Positions 17,574-30,564 of a stretch of DNA of 64,000 nt are shown piece by piece. Below the pieces are notes generated by a model. That model worked only from the letters and a program-made list of their open reading frames with translations, was not told the DNA's origin and did not search any database. How positions within the stretch are numbered: the first letter of the stretch is position 1; every line of letters begins with the position of its first letter. The position numbers were made by a program, and so were the translations under genes. Source of the DNA: Nocardioides potassii (GTDB lineage Bacteria; Actinomycetota; Actinomycetes; Propionibacteriales; Nocardioidaceae); assembly GCF_021648885.1 (NCBI RefSeq), contig NZ_JAKJHZ010000011.1:159620-223619 (forward strand), read 5' to 3'.

Positions 17574-18490
17574 CAGCAGTGCTCCAGCGCTGCATCGGCC
17601 CGGGCCTCGTGGCCGAGCCGCCGGGCCTGCGCCACGTCGGGGAACACGACGCTCGCGGCACCGACGAAGCCGATCCGGCCCTGGACCACGCAGGTCGTGA
17701 TCCGGCGCGGGTCGACCTGGGCGACGGCCTGGGCCAGCTCGTAGAGCTCGGCCGGCGAGGCGTTGGTGGCCATGTGCTCCATCACGGTCATCACGCCGCG
17801 CTCGATGAAGCCTGGCTTCGAGGCCTGCGACCGGATCCGGGCGTGGATGCCGCGCAGGGTGCGCTGCTGGTTGGCCGAGCGGTCGAAGTCGCCGCCCGGC
17901 AGGGCCTTGCGGATGCGGGAGAAGGCCATCGCGTTGTAGCCGTCGAGGTGGATCCGGCCCTGCTTGAAGCCCTCCTTCTTCAGGTAGGGGTCGTAGAACC
18001 GGCGCGGGTTCGTCACCGTGATGCCGCCGATGTCGTCGACCATGTCCTCGAAGAACGGGAAGCGCGTGACCATCACGTAGTCGGGCTCAATCCCGACGAG
18101 GTTGCGCATCGCGCCCGCCATGCCCTGCGGTCCGGCGAAGTAGAGGGCGGAGTTGATCTTCTCCCGGCCGTGGCCCGGGATGCTGACCCACGAGTCGCGG
18201 GGCACGCCGATGGCCGTGGCGGAGCCCGTGCGGGTGTTGATGCCCACCAGCTGGAGGGCATCACCGCGGGCGTGCCTCATGTCCTGGCCCGGTCGGGCGT
18301 CCGAGCCGACGGCGAGGATCCACACGACGTCCGCTCCCCCGACCGCCACGCCCTGGGCGTGGCGGATCCTGACGAGGCTGACATCGGTCGGCTTCACCGT
18401 CGACTGGGGTACGACGACCGCGGTGACGGCGAGGACCGCCGCGAGGACGACCACCTTGGTGGCGCGGCGGACCAGGTGGAGGCTCGTCAT
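17573..18490 (-). CDS. LytR-CpsA-Psr (LCP) family cell-wall glycopolymer ligase
   Basis: Membrane-anchored LCP protein of 305 residues. LCP enzymes transfer lipid-linked glycopolymers (arabinogalactan, teichoic or capsular types) to peptidoglycan. One N-terminal signal-anchor helix (about 8-27) precedes an extracytoplasmic domain with LAVGSDARPGQDMRHARGDAL, GVPRDSWVSIPGHGREKINSA, the internal VDDIGGITV and AMAFSRIRKALPGGDFDRSANQQRT, where the metal- and phosphate-binding Arg/Asp residues lie. I chose ATG 18490, which overlaps the upstream lipoprotein stop (ATGA); the longer frame upstream is shadow. Confidence 0.88.
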   Translation of the reverse strand: MTSLHLVRRATKVVVLAAVLAVTAVVVPQSTVKPTDVSLVRIRHAQGVAVGGADVVWILAVGSDARPGQDMRHARGDALQLVGINTRTGSATAIGVPRDSWVSIPGHGREKINSALYFAGPQGMAGAMRNLVGIEPDYVMVTRFPFFEDMVDDIGGITVTNPRRFYDPYLKKEGFKQGRIHLDGYNAMAFSRIRKALPGGDFDRSANQQRTLRGIHARIRSQASKPGFIERGVMTVMEHMATNASPAELYELAQAVAQVDPRRITTCVVQGRIGFVGAASVVFPDVAQARRLGHEARADAALEHC

Positions 18491-19101
18491 CTCGACCCCT
18501 TCGCGACGTCGTAGCCGAAGATGCGCCATGCGCCCCGTCGGTGCGTGAGGAACAGGCGACCGCGGACCGTCGTGGTCCCGGCCTTGTCGCCGGTGCTCTC
18601 GAACCGCAGGACGACGTGCGCGGTGACGGCGCGCGCCCGGCGGTCGGTGGCGAGGATGTCGAGCGCCACGCTGCGGTGCGTCGCTGTCACGGAGTCGACG
18701 TGCGGTCCGCGGGTCTGGTTGGTGAGCAGCGCCTTGTCGGACCTCGCGCGCCTCTCGGCACCGGCGGTGAACCCGGGGAACGCCGAGGGAAAGGTGCTGC
18801 GCGGGTACGTACCGCCGAGGTAGGCCGCCTCCCACCAGCGGTCGACGACCCTGCCCACCTGGTGGCGCACGGCCTTGCGGCGGGCGTCCGGGAGCCGACC
18901 GTGGACGCGGTGGATCTTCGTGGTGGTCGGCAACGGGGGGTGCGAGGCGAGGCTCGCCTGCGCGTCATCACGGCTGAGCCGCTCCGGCGAGGCCGACGGG
19001 TCCGAGCCGGACGAGCAGGCAGTGCCGGTGAGGGCGAGGACGAGCGCGAGCACGAGGCCCGCGCGACGGCGTGGGAGACGGCTTGGGAGACGGCGTGGCA
19101 T
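18487..19101 (-). CDS. Putative lipoprotein of unknown function, coupled to the LCP gene
   Basis: Protein of 204 residues from ATG 19101, with GGAG upstream. The signal peptide has an Arg-rich n-region, a hydrophobic core (AGLVLALVLAL) and the lipobox LTGTAC, followed by Ser/Gly and a mature domain with no family I recognise. The mature part has a Trp-rich helix (VGRVVDRWWEAAYLGG) and a beta-rich C-terminus (VTAHVVLRFESTG, RGRLFLTHRRGAWRIFGYD) resembling lipoproteins that carry NTF2-like or Mce-associated folds. The n-region is encoded by imperfect 12-bp repeats. The 4-base overlap with the LCP gene suggests a joint role at the cell wall. Confidence 0.7.
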   Translation of the reverse strand: MPRRLPSRLPRRRAGLVLALVLALTGTACSSGSDPSASPERLSRDDAQASLASHPPLPTTTKIHRVHGRLPDARRKAVRHQVGRVVDRWWEAAYLGGTYPRSTFPSAFPGFTAGAERRARSDKALLTNQTRGPHVDSVTATHRSVALDILATDRRARAVTAHVVLRFESTGDKAGTTTVRGRLFLTHRRGAWRIFGYDVAKGSR

Positions 19102-19271
19102 GGGAACTCCGGGGGCCAAATACGACAATGACTACTGATTGACTAGTGGTGTGGTCGACACCATGCCCCACCGGGCGGCCCCGCCCCTGCATTTGCGTGC
19201 GTGTGCGACTAGCCTTGTGAGACGAGTTGACCCACCCTCGCGCGAAGAGAATCGGAAGAGGCGAACAAAGC

Positions 19272-23114
<3,843 letters not shown>

Positions 23115-23137
23115 TCGGTCCGAGGTCAGGAACGGCG

Positions 23138-23314
23138 ATGTACTTCACCGATCGCGGCATCGAGGAGCTCGAGCGACGCCGGGGTGACGAGGAGGTCACC
23201 CTGGCGTGGCTCGCCGAGCAGCTCCAGGCCTTCGTCGACGCGCACCCCGACTTCGAGGTGCCCGTCGAGCGACTGGCGACGTGGCTGGCGCGCCTCGACG
23301 ACCCCGAGGACTAG
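23138..23314 (+). CDS. DUF6104-type small protein next to kgd
   Basis: Protein of 58 residues: MYFTDRGIEELERRRGDEEVT, then an amphipathic helix and an acidic end (LARLDDPED). It starts 23 bp after kgd with AGGA upstream, so it is probably co-transcribed. The name follows the small conserved actinobacterial family found beside 2-oxoglutarate dehydrogenase genes; its function is unknown. Charge and size would suit a regulatory peptide, but that is a guess. Confidence 0.7.
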   Translation: MYFTDRGIEELERRRGDEEVTLAWLAEQLQAFVDAHPDFEVPVERLATWLARLDDPED

Positions 23315-23328
23315 CGCCGGACGGGGCC

Positions 23329-24840
23329 TCAGCCCAGCTTGAACGGGTCCCGGGTGCCGCCGGTGAGCTCGACGAAGACCGACTTGTTCTCGAGGTACTC
23401 CTCGACCGCGGCGGCGCCGTTCTCCCGACCGATGCCGGAGAGCCCGAACCCACCGAAGGGCATGTTCGGGGCGACGACCCGGTAGGCGTTGATCCACACG
23501 GTGCCGGCCCTGATGGCGGCAGCCACGCGGTGGGCACGGTGGACGTCCTTGGTCCACACCGCCCCTGCGAGGCCGTACACCGTGTCGTTGGCGAGCCGCA
23601 CCGCCTCGTCCTCGTCGCGGAAGGTGTACGCGGTCAGCACCGGGCCGAAGACCTCCTCCCGCGCGATGGTGGCGTCGGGCTCGGCGAGCACGACGGTCGG
23701 ACGGATGAAGAGCCCGCCCAGGTCGGCGTTGGGCACCCCACCGGTGGCGATGTCCCACCCCTCGTCCCGCGCGCCCTGGAGATAACCGAGCACCTTCTCG
23801 TACTGGGGCTGGTTGGCCACCGGGCCCATCTCGGTGTCCGCCTCGGTGGGATCGCCCTGCACGATGGCCTCCGCCCGGGCCACGACCCGGGCCACCAGCT
23901 CGTCGCGCACGTCCTCGTGGATGATCAGCCGCGACCCCGCCATGCAGGTCTGGCCCGTGGCCGCGAAGACTCCCGCGACGAGGCCGTTGGCGGCCGCGTC
24001 CAGGTCGGCGTCGGGGAAGACCACCTGGGGCGACTTGCCGCCCAGCTCCAGGGTGACCTTGTTGATGTTGGCCACGGCCGCCTGGGCGACCTTCGCGCCC
24101 GTCGCCGTGCTGCCGGTGAAGGCCACCTTGTCGACGCCGCGGTGGGAGGCCAGGGCCTCGCCGGTCGACCGGTCCCACCCGGTGACGACGTTGAGCACCC
24201 CTGCCGGGAGTCCCGCACCGTGGAGGACCTCGGCGAAGGCCACGGTGGAGGCGGGCGCGTGCTCCGAGGGCTTCACGACACAGGTGCAGCCCGCCGCGAG
24301 GAGCGGCGCGAGCTTGAACGTCAGGAGCAGCAGGGGGCTGTTCCACGGCGTGATCGCACCGACGACACCGGCCGGCTCACGCAGGGTGTATCCGAAGTAC
24401 GCCGACGGGTTGAGGGCCGGGACCGTGCGGCCCTCCAGCTTGTCGGCGAGCCCGGAGAAGTAGGAGTACCACGTGCCGAGCCCCTGGAGCTGCCCGCGCA
24501 TCTCACGCATCAGCTTGCCGGAGTCCCGCACCTCGAGCAGGGCCAGCCGCTCGGCGTTGTCGGTGATCGCCTCGGCGACCTTCCGCAGGATGGCCGCGCG
24601 CTCGAACCCCGACATCGGTCGCCACGTGTCCTCGAAGGCCGTCCGGCTCGAGGCGACGGCGCGATCGACGTCCTCAGGGGCGCCGTCGGCGAGGACCGCC
24701 CACGACCGACCGGTGTAGGGATTGGTCGACTCGAAGGTCTTCCCGGATGCTGCCGGCACCTGCTCGCCGTCGATGAAGAGCCCGAACGTCTCGAGGCCGT
24801 CGGTGTCGCGGTTGGGGCTCTCGGTGGCAATGTCGGACAC
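23329..24840 (-). CDS. NAD(P)-dependent aldehyde dehydrogenase
   Basis: ALDH-superfamily enzyme of 503 residues that oxidises an aldehyde to a carboxylate. Catalytic Cys299 (ATGQTCMAGSR), general base Glu265 (TLELGGKS), oxyanion Asn167 (TPWNSPLL) and the cofactor loop FTGSTATG are all present. It has the look of betaine/aminobutyraldehyde- or phenylacetaldehyde-type ALDHs; the substrate is not determined. The start is GTG 24840 with GAGGAG upstream. An AraC regulator gene follows upstream in the same direction, and the 115-bp gap between them carries a motif shared with the HMG-CoA-lyase-like operon. Confidence 0.92.
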   Translation of the reverse strand: MSDIATESPNRDTDGLETFGLFIDGEQVPAASGKTFESTNPYTGRSWAVLADGAPEDVDRAVASSRTAFEDTWRPMSGFERAAILRKVAEAITDNAERLALLEVRDSGKLMREMRGQLQGLGTWYSYFSGLADKLEGRTVPALNPSAYFGYTLREPAGVVGAITPWNSPLLLLTFKLAPLLAAGCTCVVKPSEHAPASTVAFAEVLHGAGLPAGVLNVVTGWDRSTGEALASHRGVDKVAFTGSTATGAKVAQAAVANINKVTLELGGKSPQVVFPDADLDAAANGLVAGVFAATGQTCMAGSRLIIHEDVRDELVARVVARAEAIVQGDPTEADTEMGPVANQPQYEKVLGYLQGARDEGWDIATGGVPNADLGGLFIRPTVVLAEPDATIAREEVFGPVLTAYTFRDEDEAVRLANDTVYGLAGAVWTKDVHRAHRVAAAIRAGTVWINAYRVVAPNMPFGGFGLSGIGRENGAAAVEEYLENKSVFVELTGGTRDPFKLG

Positions 24841-24892
24841 GGGCTGCTCCTCGCTCGAGTGGTCTGCCCCGACGGTACGAGCGGGTCCGGGC

Positions 24893-24913
24893 GCACGACT
24901 ATCCGCTTGCTGC
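24893..24913 (-). promoter_or_regulatory. Putative activator-binding motif before the aldehyde dehydrogenase
   Basis: On the minus strand it reads GCAGCAAGCGGATAGTCGTG, then C. The core GCAGC(A/G)AGCGGA(T/C)A recurs at 30565-30587 in front of the lyase-like operon. It lies 53-73 bp upstream of the GTG start, where an AraC-type activator could contact polymerase. Recognition by the neighbouring AraC protein is inferred. Confidence 0.4.
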
Positions 24914-24954
24914 TCGCCGAGGACCGCTGGGCGCAGCGTGGAGGGTCTGCTCGC

Positions 24955-25926
24955 TCAGCTCTGGAGGGTGACGCTGGGCAGCTCGTTGAACTGCTCGCGG
25001 TACTGCTGGGCGAAGCGCGACTGGTGGAAGAAGCCCCACCGGAGGGCCACGTCGGTGACCCGGGTGCGCTGGGGGTCGGCTCGCAGGAGGTCGGTCCGCA
25101 CCTTGCCCAGTCGGATCCGGCGGACGTAGGCCATCGGCGACTCACCCAGCTGCTCTTGGAACGCCGCGTGCAGCGTACGCACGCTCACACACGCGACCCG
25201 GGCGAGCAGCTCCGGGGTGAGCTCGGCGTCCGCGTGCTCGTCGATGTAGCGCACCACGGGTGCGAGGCGCCCCAGCCGGGCGGAGTCCTCGCGGCCTGAC
25301 AGCGCGTCGGAGTACTGGTGGCGACCGGCGTGCAGGAGGTTCGTGAGGACGTAGGCCTCGAGCTGGGACCGGGCGAGAGGCATGTCGCGCACCCCGCCGG
25401 GCTTCTCCAGCTCGGTCGCCAGGAACTCCACCGAGCGGAGCAGGGACTGTCCGGACGACGTCGACAGGTCCAGGCCGAAGTCGAAGTCGACGATCTCGGT
25501 GACGGGGCGCCCGATGAGGTCGGACAGGTGGGACTCGAGGCTGCTGCGGGACACCTTGAGGATGAGCTGCTCCGCGTCCGCCGACCAGCGCACGGTGTTG
25601 GCCTGCTCGGGGTTGAGGATGAGGCCCCGGTGCTGGGCCGGAGTGTGCTCCCGCTCCCCGCCGCTGCGCGAGGCCCACGTGCTCCCGGTCAGCTGCAGGT
25701 TGATGTGGTACCACTGCTCCGCCGCCGGCATCCGCAGCTCGGTCTCCGCCTGGTAGGTGAGGTAGCCCACGGTGAGGTAGCGGTCGCTCGTGGCGTTGAG
25801 CCGCATGTCCATCGCGTCCTGCGGGCCCAGCAGGTCGTGCGGCAGGTAGACCCGGGTGACGGCTTCGCGTGCTTCCTCGAGGCTGCGCGTCGACATGACC
25901 ACGTCCCCCGCCAGGTACTCCCTCAT
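24955..25926 (-). CDS. AraC-family transcriptional regulator
   Basis: Regulator of 323 residues. The N-terminal ligand-sensing cupin-like half (AraC_binding_2 type, about 30-190) contains NLQLTGSTWASRSGG and QANTVRWSADAEQLILKV. The C-terminal double helix-turn-helix (about 222-320) contains LLARVACVSVRTLHAAFQEQLGESPMAYVRRIRL and DVALRWGFFHQSRFAQQYREQFNELP. The start is ATG 25926 with GGGAGG upstream. The gene sits between the aldehyde dehydrogenase and the 2-oxoacid dehydrogenase operon, so it probably activates one or both in response to an aldehyde or keto acid. Confidence 0.9.
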   Translation of the reverse strand: MREYLAGDVVMSTRSLEEAREAVTRVYLPHDLLGPQDAMDMRLNATSDRYLTVGYLTYQAETELRMPAAEQWYHINLQLTGSTWASRSGGEREHTPAQHRGLILNPEQANTVRWSADAEQLILKVSRSSLESHLSDLIGRPVTEIVDFDFGLDLSTSSGQSLLRSVEFLATELEKPGGVRDMPLARSQLEAYVLTNLLHAGRHQYSDALSGREDSARLGRLAPVVRYIDEHADAELTPELLARVACVSVRTLHAAFQEQLGESPMAYVRRIRLGKVRTDLLRADPQRTRVTDVALRWGFFHQSRFAQQYREQFNELPSVTLQS

Positions 25927-25989
25927 GCTCGCCTCCCACGCTCGACAGTGACGTGGGTCACCCTACGACCCGACCGGGAGCGCGAGGCC

Positions 25990-28317
25990 TCACCTTCCCA
26001 GCAGGTCGAGCGCCGCCTCCACGACGGAGGCAGCGTCGATGCCGTGGATCGCGTAGGCGTCCGACAGGTCGCTCGACTGGCCGAAGTCGCTCACGCCGAG
26101 GCAGCGGATGCGGTCGCCGCGGGCGCCGGCGAGGAAGGCGAGGGTGTGCGGGTGCCCGTCGAGCACGGTGACGAGCGGGCGGGGATGGGATGGCGGCAGC
26201 AGGAGGTCGAGGACGCCGGAGCCCGTCGACGTCGCACGGCTCCCCCGCTGCTGGAACGAGCGGAACACCAGGTCCGGACTGGTGAGGCACACGACGCCCG
26301 CCACCACGCCTCGCTCCTCCAGCGTCCGTGCCGCGTCGAGCACCTCTGTCATCACCGCGCCGGTCCCCACCAGCGTGACCTGCTCGTCCGCCGGCGGGTG
26401 CTCGGTGATCCGGTAGCCCCCGCTGACGACCTGGCGCCGGCGCCGCTCACGCAGCACGTCGTCGTCGGGGACGCGCGCCAGAGCCGGGTCGACGGGTCGC
26501 GTGGACAGCCGGAAGTAGGCGGACGTGCCGTCCGGCACCCCGACCTGTCGCATCGCGTGCAGGAAGCTCCACTCGAGGTCCTGGGCGAAGGCAGGCTCCC
26601 ACGCGACGCACGCCGGCTGCTCCAGACCGATCGACGGCGTGGAGACCGACTGGTGGGCGCCACCCTCCGGCGCCAGGGTGACGCCGCTCGGGGTGCCGAC
26701 CAGGATGGACTGACCGCCGGCGTAGAGGCCGAACGACCAGGGCTCGAGCGCCCGGCTGAGGAACGGGTCGTACAACGTGGCGATCGGGATCAGCCGCTCC
26801 CCCCAGCGCGACCAGGTCGCACCGAGCTCCCCGAGCAGCCCGACGAGGTTGACCTCGGCGATGCCCAGCTCGATGTGCTGCCCGCTCTGCGACTCCGACC
26901 AGCGCAGCAACCGCTGGGCGTCGTCGGCGAACCAGTCGTGCCGCTCCGCCACCGACCAGACGCCGGTCTTGTTGATCCAGCCGCCGAGGTTGGTGGAGGA
27001 CGCCACGTCGGGGCTGGTGGTGACCACCCGGGCCGCCAGCTGAGGGGCGTCGCGCACGATGTCGGCCAGCAGTCGCCCGAGGGCCGCCTGCGTGGAGATC
27101 TCCTTGCGGTGGGGCCGGCCGAACGAGGCCGGGACCTCCAACGCGCCGGTGTGGGCGACGGGCGGCCGCGACAGCTCTATACGCCTGCGCGCAGCGAGGG
27201 CAGCGGCCGGCGAGTCCTGCGGGAGCGGGGCCCAGGGGTCGTCGAGGTCGGCGCCGGTGGCGTCGGCCAGAGCGCCCATCTGGGACTGGGTCAGGAGCAC
27301 GGAGTGGTTGTTGGGGTGACCCTCGGTGGGCAGTCCACGACCCTTGACGGTGTAGGCGAACACCACGGTGGGCCTGTGGTCGTCGACGGAGGCGAAGGTG
27401 TCGACCAGCAGGCCGAGGTCGTGGCCGCCGAGGTCGCGCACCGCCGCGGCGAGCTGCTGTGCGGACACCGACGTCAGCACGTCGGCGAGCCCGGGTGCCG
27501 GATCGGCGCCGAGGATCCGCGCGGCCACCTCGCCCGGGTCCACCCGCAGCATCCGCTGGTACTCCTCGTTAGGCATCGTCTCGAGGCGGGCCCGGAGGGC
27601 GTGACCCCCGGGACGGTCGAAGAGCTCGGAGATGAGCCGCCCCCACTTGAGCGTGACGACCTGCCAGCCGGCGGCCTCGAACATCGCCTGCAGCCGTTGG
27701 ATCTGGATGTCGGGGACGACCCGGTCGAGGGACTGCCGGTTCAGGTCGACGACCCACAGCAGCTCGCCGAGGCTCGCCACCTGCGGATCGGCGACCGCCT
27801 CCCAGATCGCGCCCTCGTCGAGCTCGGCGTCGCCGAGCAGGCTGATGAACCGCCCCGCCGGCGGGGCGTCGGGGAACTGGCTGCGCACGTAGCGGTGGGC
27901 GATCGCCGCCCACAGGGTCGCGGTGGCCCCGATGCCCACCGAGCCGGTGGAGAAGTCGACAGGGTCGGGGTCCTTCTGCCGCGACGGGTAGCTCTGCAGT
28001 CCACCCTTCTGCCGCAGCGTGGGCAGGTAGCGGGCCTCGAGGTTGCCGAGGAGGTGGTTCACCGCATGCAGGACGGGCGACGCGTGGGGCTTGACCGAGA
28101 CCCGGTCCAGCGAGGTGAGCTCGTGGAACCACAGTGCCACCGCGATGTCGACCATCGAGGCCGACGACGCCTGGTGGCCACCCACCTTGACGCCGCTCGG
28201 GTTGGGCCGTCCACGATTGGCTGCGTCGACGATGGCGCTCGAGAGCCACAGCACGCGCCGCGAGACGGCACGCAGCACCTCGACGTCCGCCTCCTCCACC
28301 CGTGGGGTCTCGCTCAC
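25990..28317 (-). CDS. Homodimeric 2-oxoacid dehydrogenase E1 (AceE/MdeB-like), no E2 or E3 nearby
   Basis: Transketolase-fold ThDP enzyme of 775 residues, shorter than housekeeping AceE (about 890-920) and close to MdeB-type 2-oxobutyrate dehydrogenases. Order: N-terminal ThDP domain (GGHQASSASMVDIAVALWF; ThDP motif LLGDAELDEGAIWE...VVDLN), middle pyrimidine domain (ELGIAEVNLVGLLGELG) and transketolase C-terminal domain (ALARVPDDD onward; TVLDGHPHTLAFLAGA). The expected role is decarboxylation of a 2-oxoacid and acylation of a lipoyl-E2 supplied from elsewhere. I chose GTG 28317 (GGAGGAG upstream), one base after the CaiB stop; the frame extends upstream as shadow. Its substrate is unknown. 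Confidence 0.85.
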   Translation of the reverse strand: MSETPRVEEADVEVLRAVSRRVLWLSSAIVDAANRGRPNPSGVKVGGHQASSASMVDIAVALWFHELTSLDRVSVKPHASPVLHAVNHLLGNLEARYLPTLRQKGGLQSYPSRQKDPDPVDFSTGSVGIGATATLWAAIAHRYVRSQFPDAPPAGRFISLLGDAELDEGAIWEAVADPQVASLGELLWVVDLNRQSLDRVVPDIQIQRLQAMFEAAGWQVVTLKWGRLISELFDRPGGHALRARLETMPNEEYQRMLRVDPGEVAARILGADPAPGLADVLTSVSAQQLAAAVRDLGGHDLGLLVDTFASVDDHRPTVVFAYTVKGRGLPTEGHPNNHSVLLTQSQMGALADATGADLDDPWAPLPQDSPAAALAARRRIELSRPPVAHTGALEVPASFGRPHRKEISTQAALGRLLADIVRDAPQLAARVVTTSPDVASSTNLGGWINKTGVWSVAERHDWFADDAQRLLRWSESQSGQHIELGIAEVNLVGLLGELGATWSRWGERLIPIATLYDPFLSRALEPWSFGLYAGGQSILVGTPSGVTLAPEGGAHQSVSTPSIGLEQPACVAWEPAFAQDLEWSFLHAMRQVGVPDGTSAYFRLSTRPVDPALARVPDDDVLRERRRRQVVSGGYRITEHPPADEQVTLVGTGAVMTEVLDAARTLEERGVVAGVVCLTSPDLVFRSFQQRGSRATSTGSGVLDLLLPPSHPRPLVTVLDGHPHTLAFLAGARGDRIRCLGVSDFGQSSDLSDAYAIHGIDAASVVEAALDLLGR

Positions 28318-28318
28318 G

Positions 28319-29545
28319 TCAGGACTCCTCCTCCAGGCGCTCACGCAGCCAGTCGTTGTCGGCACCCAGGTCGGGCCCCAGGCGGGCGACCGGCAGCGAC
28401 GTGTCGCCCAGCAGCGGCACCACACCGGGGAACGCCACGGCGCGCAACCGCCCGTCCATCTCCACCGGCAGCTCCTGGACCATCTTGCGTGCACGGTACT
28501 GCTCGTCCTCGACGATGTCGGCGGCGCGGTAGATCGGCCCGGCCGGCACCGAGGCCTCGTCCAGGCGTCGCAACACCTCGTCGCGCGGGTGTCGGCGTGT
28601 CCAGTCCTCGATCGCCTCGTCGAGCTCGTCGCGACGTGCCCACCGCCCGGCGTTGCCGGCCAGGTCCGCGTCGTCGGCGAGGTCGTCGCGCCCGATGGTG
28701 CGCATCAGCCGGACGAAGATCGAGTCGCCGTTGCCGGCGATGACCACCGACGCGTCGTCGGAGCACTCGTAGGCGTTCGAGGGGGCGATCCCCTCCATCC
28801 GGCCGCCGGTGCGCCGTCGGAGCACCTGGAACGCCGAGTAGTCGGGGATGAGGGACTCCATCATCGAGAAGACCGCCTCGTGCAGCGCGACGTCCACGTG
28901 GCGCTGCACCGGAGTGACCGGGGCGACCGCCGCGTCACGCCGGCGATCTCGGTCCAGCAGTCCCATCACGACACCGAAGGCGGCGTAGAGGCCGGCGATC
29001 GAGTCTCCTATCGAGACACCGACCCGCGCCGGGGGCCGGTCGGGGTCCCCCACGAGGTCGCGCATGCCGCCGAAGCCCTCGGCGACGGCCGCGAACCCGG
29101 GGCGCCCGGCCATCGGCCCCGTCTGGCCGAAGGCGGACACCCGAGCCACGACGAGCTCGGGATTGGCCTCGGCGAGCACCTCGGCGCCCAGCCCCCACCG
29201 GTCCAGGGTCCCCGGACGGAAGTTCTCGATCAGCGCGTCGGAGGTACGCAGCAACGCCAGGACCGTGGCGCGGCCCTCCTCCGTGCGGAGGTCGATCTCG
29301 ACCGAGCGCTTGTTGCGGTTGATGGTGCGGTAGAGCAGCGAGGTGTCGCCGCCGTAGAGCCGCCACGTGCGAAGCTCGTCGCCCGTGAGCGGGCGTTCCA
29401 CCTTGATCACCTCCGCGCCGAAGTCGGCGAGCAACCGCCCGGCCGTGGGGGCGGCGATGTAGTTGCCCAGCTCGACGACGCGCAGGCCGGTCAGGGGCCG
29501 CAGGGGGTCGAGCGGCCCCGGGTCGCGCGCGGGGCCGCTGCTCAT
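28319..29545 (-). CDS. CaiB/BaiF-family (class III) CoA-transferase
   Basis: Class III CoA-transferase of 408 residues that moves CoA between a donor thioester and a carboxylic acid through an enzyme-anhydride. Visible family features: GLRVVELGNYIAAPTAGRLLADFGAEVIKVE at the N-terminus, NRNKRSVEIDL, ENFRPGTLDRWGLG, and Asp181 in VSIGDSIAGLYAAFG as the probable nucleophile. It has ATG 29545, overlapping the lyase stop (ATGA), with GGGGAG upstream. The next gene makes an HMG-CoA-lyase-like enzyme, so a succinyl-CoA:hydroxymethylglutarate-type transfer is one reading; other diacids are possible. Confidence 0.87.
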   Translation of the reverse strand: MSSGPARDPGPLDPLRPLTGLRVVELGNYIAAPTAGRLLADFGAEVIKVERPLTGDELRTWRLYGGDTSLLYRTINRNKRSVEIDLRTEEGRATVLALLRTSDALIENFRPGTLDRWGLGAEVLAEANPELVVARVSAFGQTGPMAGRPGFAAVAEGFGGMRDLVGDPDRPPARVGVSIGDSIAGLYAAFGVVMGLLDRDRRRDAAVAPVTPVQRHVDVALHEAVFSMMESLIPDYSAFQVLRRRTGGRMEGIAPSNAYECSDDASVVIAGNGDSIFVRLMRTIGRDDLADDADLAGNAGRWARRDELDEAIEDWTRRHPRDEVLRRLDEASVPAGPIYRAADIVEDEQYRARKMVQELPVEMDGRLRAVAFPGVVPLLGDTSLPVARLGPDLGADNDWLRERLEEES

Positions 29546-30495
29546 GATCGCTCCCCGGACGGGAAGTCCCCAGCCCTGCCGAGCAGCGCCTGCACCGGGC
29601 TGGCGAGCCGCTCGGAGAGCCAGGACGCCACGTCCACCAGCGGGCCGAGGTCGTGCGGGGCGGCGTCGGCCACAGCGACGCCGCCGCGCCGCAGCAGGTG
29701 GAGGAGGTCCTCCGTGGCGATGTTGCCCGTCGCCGCCGGCGCGAAGGGGCAGCCGCCGAAGCCGCCGACGGAAGCGTCCAGCGCCACGCGGCCGCCGTAC
29801 CGGCTGAGGTCGAGGCGGGTGGCGGCCCACGCGTTGGCGTACCCGGTGTTGCGGGTGTTGTGGAAGTGGAAGCGCAGCCGGGGCGGCGTGATGGCGTCGG
29901 GGATCAAGGCCGCCAGCGCGTCGACCTGGGGTGGCACGCCCACGCCGACCGTGTCGGCGAACGCCAGCTCGTCGACGTCCAGCGCCAGCACAGCCTCCAC
30001 CACCGGAGCCAGCTGGTCGGCCTTCACAGGTCCCTCGAACGGGCAGCCGAACGCGACGGCGAGCGTCACGGACACCCGCTGCCCCGCCGCCCGGGCCACG
30101 TCGACCACCTCCGCTGCCTGCTCGAGCAGGACCGCGGTCGGCGCTCCCTGATTGCGCTCCGCGAACGTGTCGGTCACCGGCACGACCATGTTGAGCTCCG
30201 TGCACCGGGTGCGGGCAGCGCGCTCGGCGCCCCGTCGATTGAGGACGAGGCCGATCAGGTCGACCCCTGGCAGCGACGGCAGCGCGTCGAGCACCTCCTC
30301 TGCGTGCGCCATCTGCGGCACGCGGTCGGGCCGCACGAAGCTCACCGCCTCGATCCGCCGGGCGCCCGCTCGAGCGAGCCGGTCGATGAGCGCGACCCGC
30401 GTCTCGACGTCGAGCGTTCGGGACTCGTTCTGGAGCCCGTCACGCGGACCCACCTCCACCACGTCCACCGTCACGGGAACTCTTGCCGGAACCAT
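29542..30495 (-). CDS. Hydroxymethylglutaryl-CoA lyase family protein
   Basis: HMGL/DRE-TIM barrel enzyme of 317 residues that cleaves a 3-hydroxy-acyl-CoA to acetyl-CoA and a keto acid. It has VEVGPRDGLQNES at residues 12-24 (metal-site Asp and the catalytic Arg), SFVRPDRVPQM, FHFHNTRNTGYANAW (metal-binding His pair) and the signature DASVGGFGGCPFAPAATGN with the active-site Cys. The start ATG 30495 follows AGGAGG; the longer frame runs into the divergent gene and is discarded. It heads the lyase, CoA-transferase, E1 operon. Confidence 0.9.
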   Translation of the reverse strand: MVPARVPVTVDVVEVGPRDGLQNESRTLDVETRVALIDRLARAGARRIEAVSFVRPDRVPQMAHAEEVLDALPSLPGVDLIGLVLNRRGAERAARTRCTELNMVVPVTDTFAERNQGAPTAVLLEQAAEVVDVARAAGQRVSVTLAVAFGCPFEGPVKADQLAPVVEAVLALDVDELAFADTVGVGVPPQVDALAALIPDAITPPRLRFHFHNTRNTGYANAWAATRLDLSRYGGRVALDASVGGFGGCPFAPAATGNIATEDLLHLLRRGGVAVADAAPHDLGPLVDVASWLSERLASPVQALLGRAGDFPSGERS

Positions 30496-30564
30496 CCGCC
30501 TGGCCTCCTCTGCCGGTTGCCAGAAGCGTTCCCGACTGCCGGGATCAGGGGGTATCCGACGGCT

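Noticed and set aside
19160..19260. A CRP half-site (TGTGA) and TTGACC box before kgd
   Set aside because: The second half-site and a matching -10 are not convincing, so no operator was annotated.
25318..28743. A 1141-codon plus-strand frame opposite the AraC and E1 genes
   Set aside because: Antisense shadow of high-GC genes; no domain motif and no start signal.
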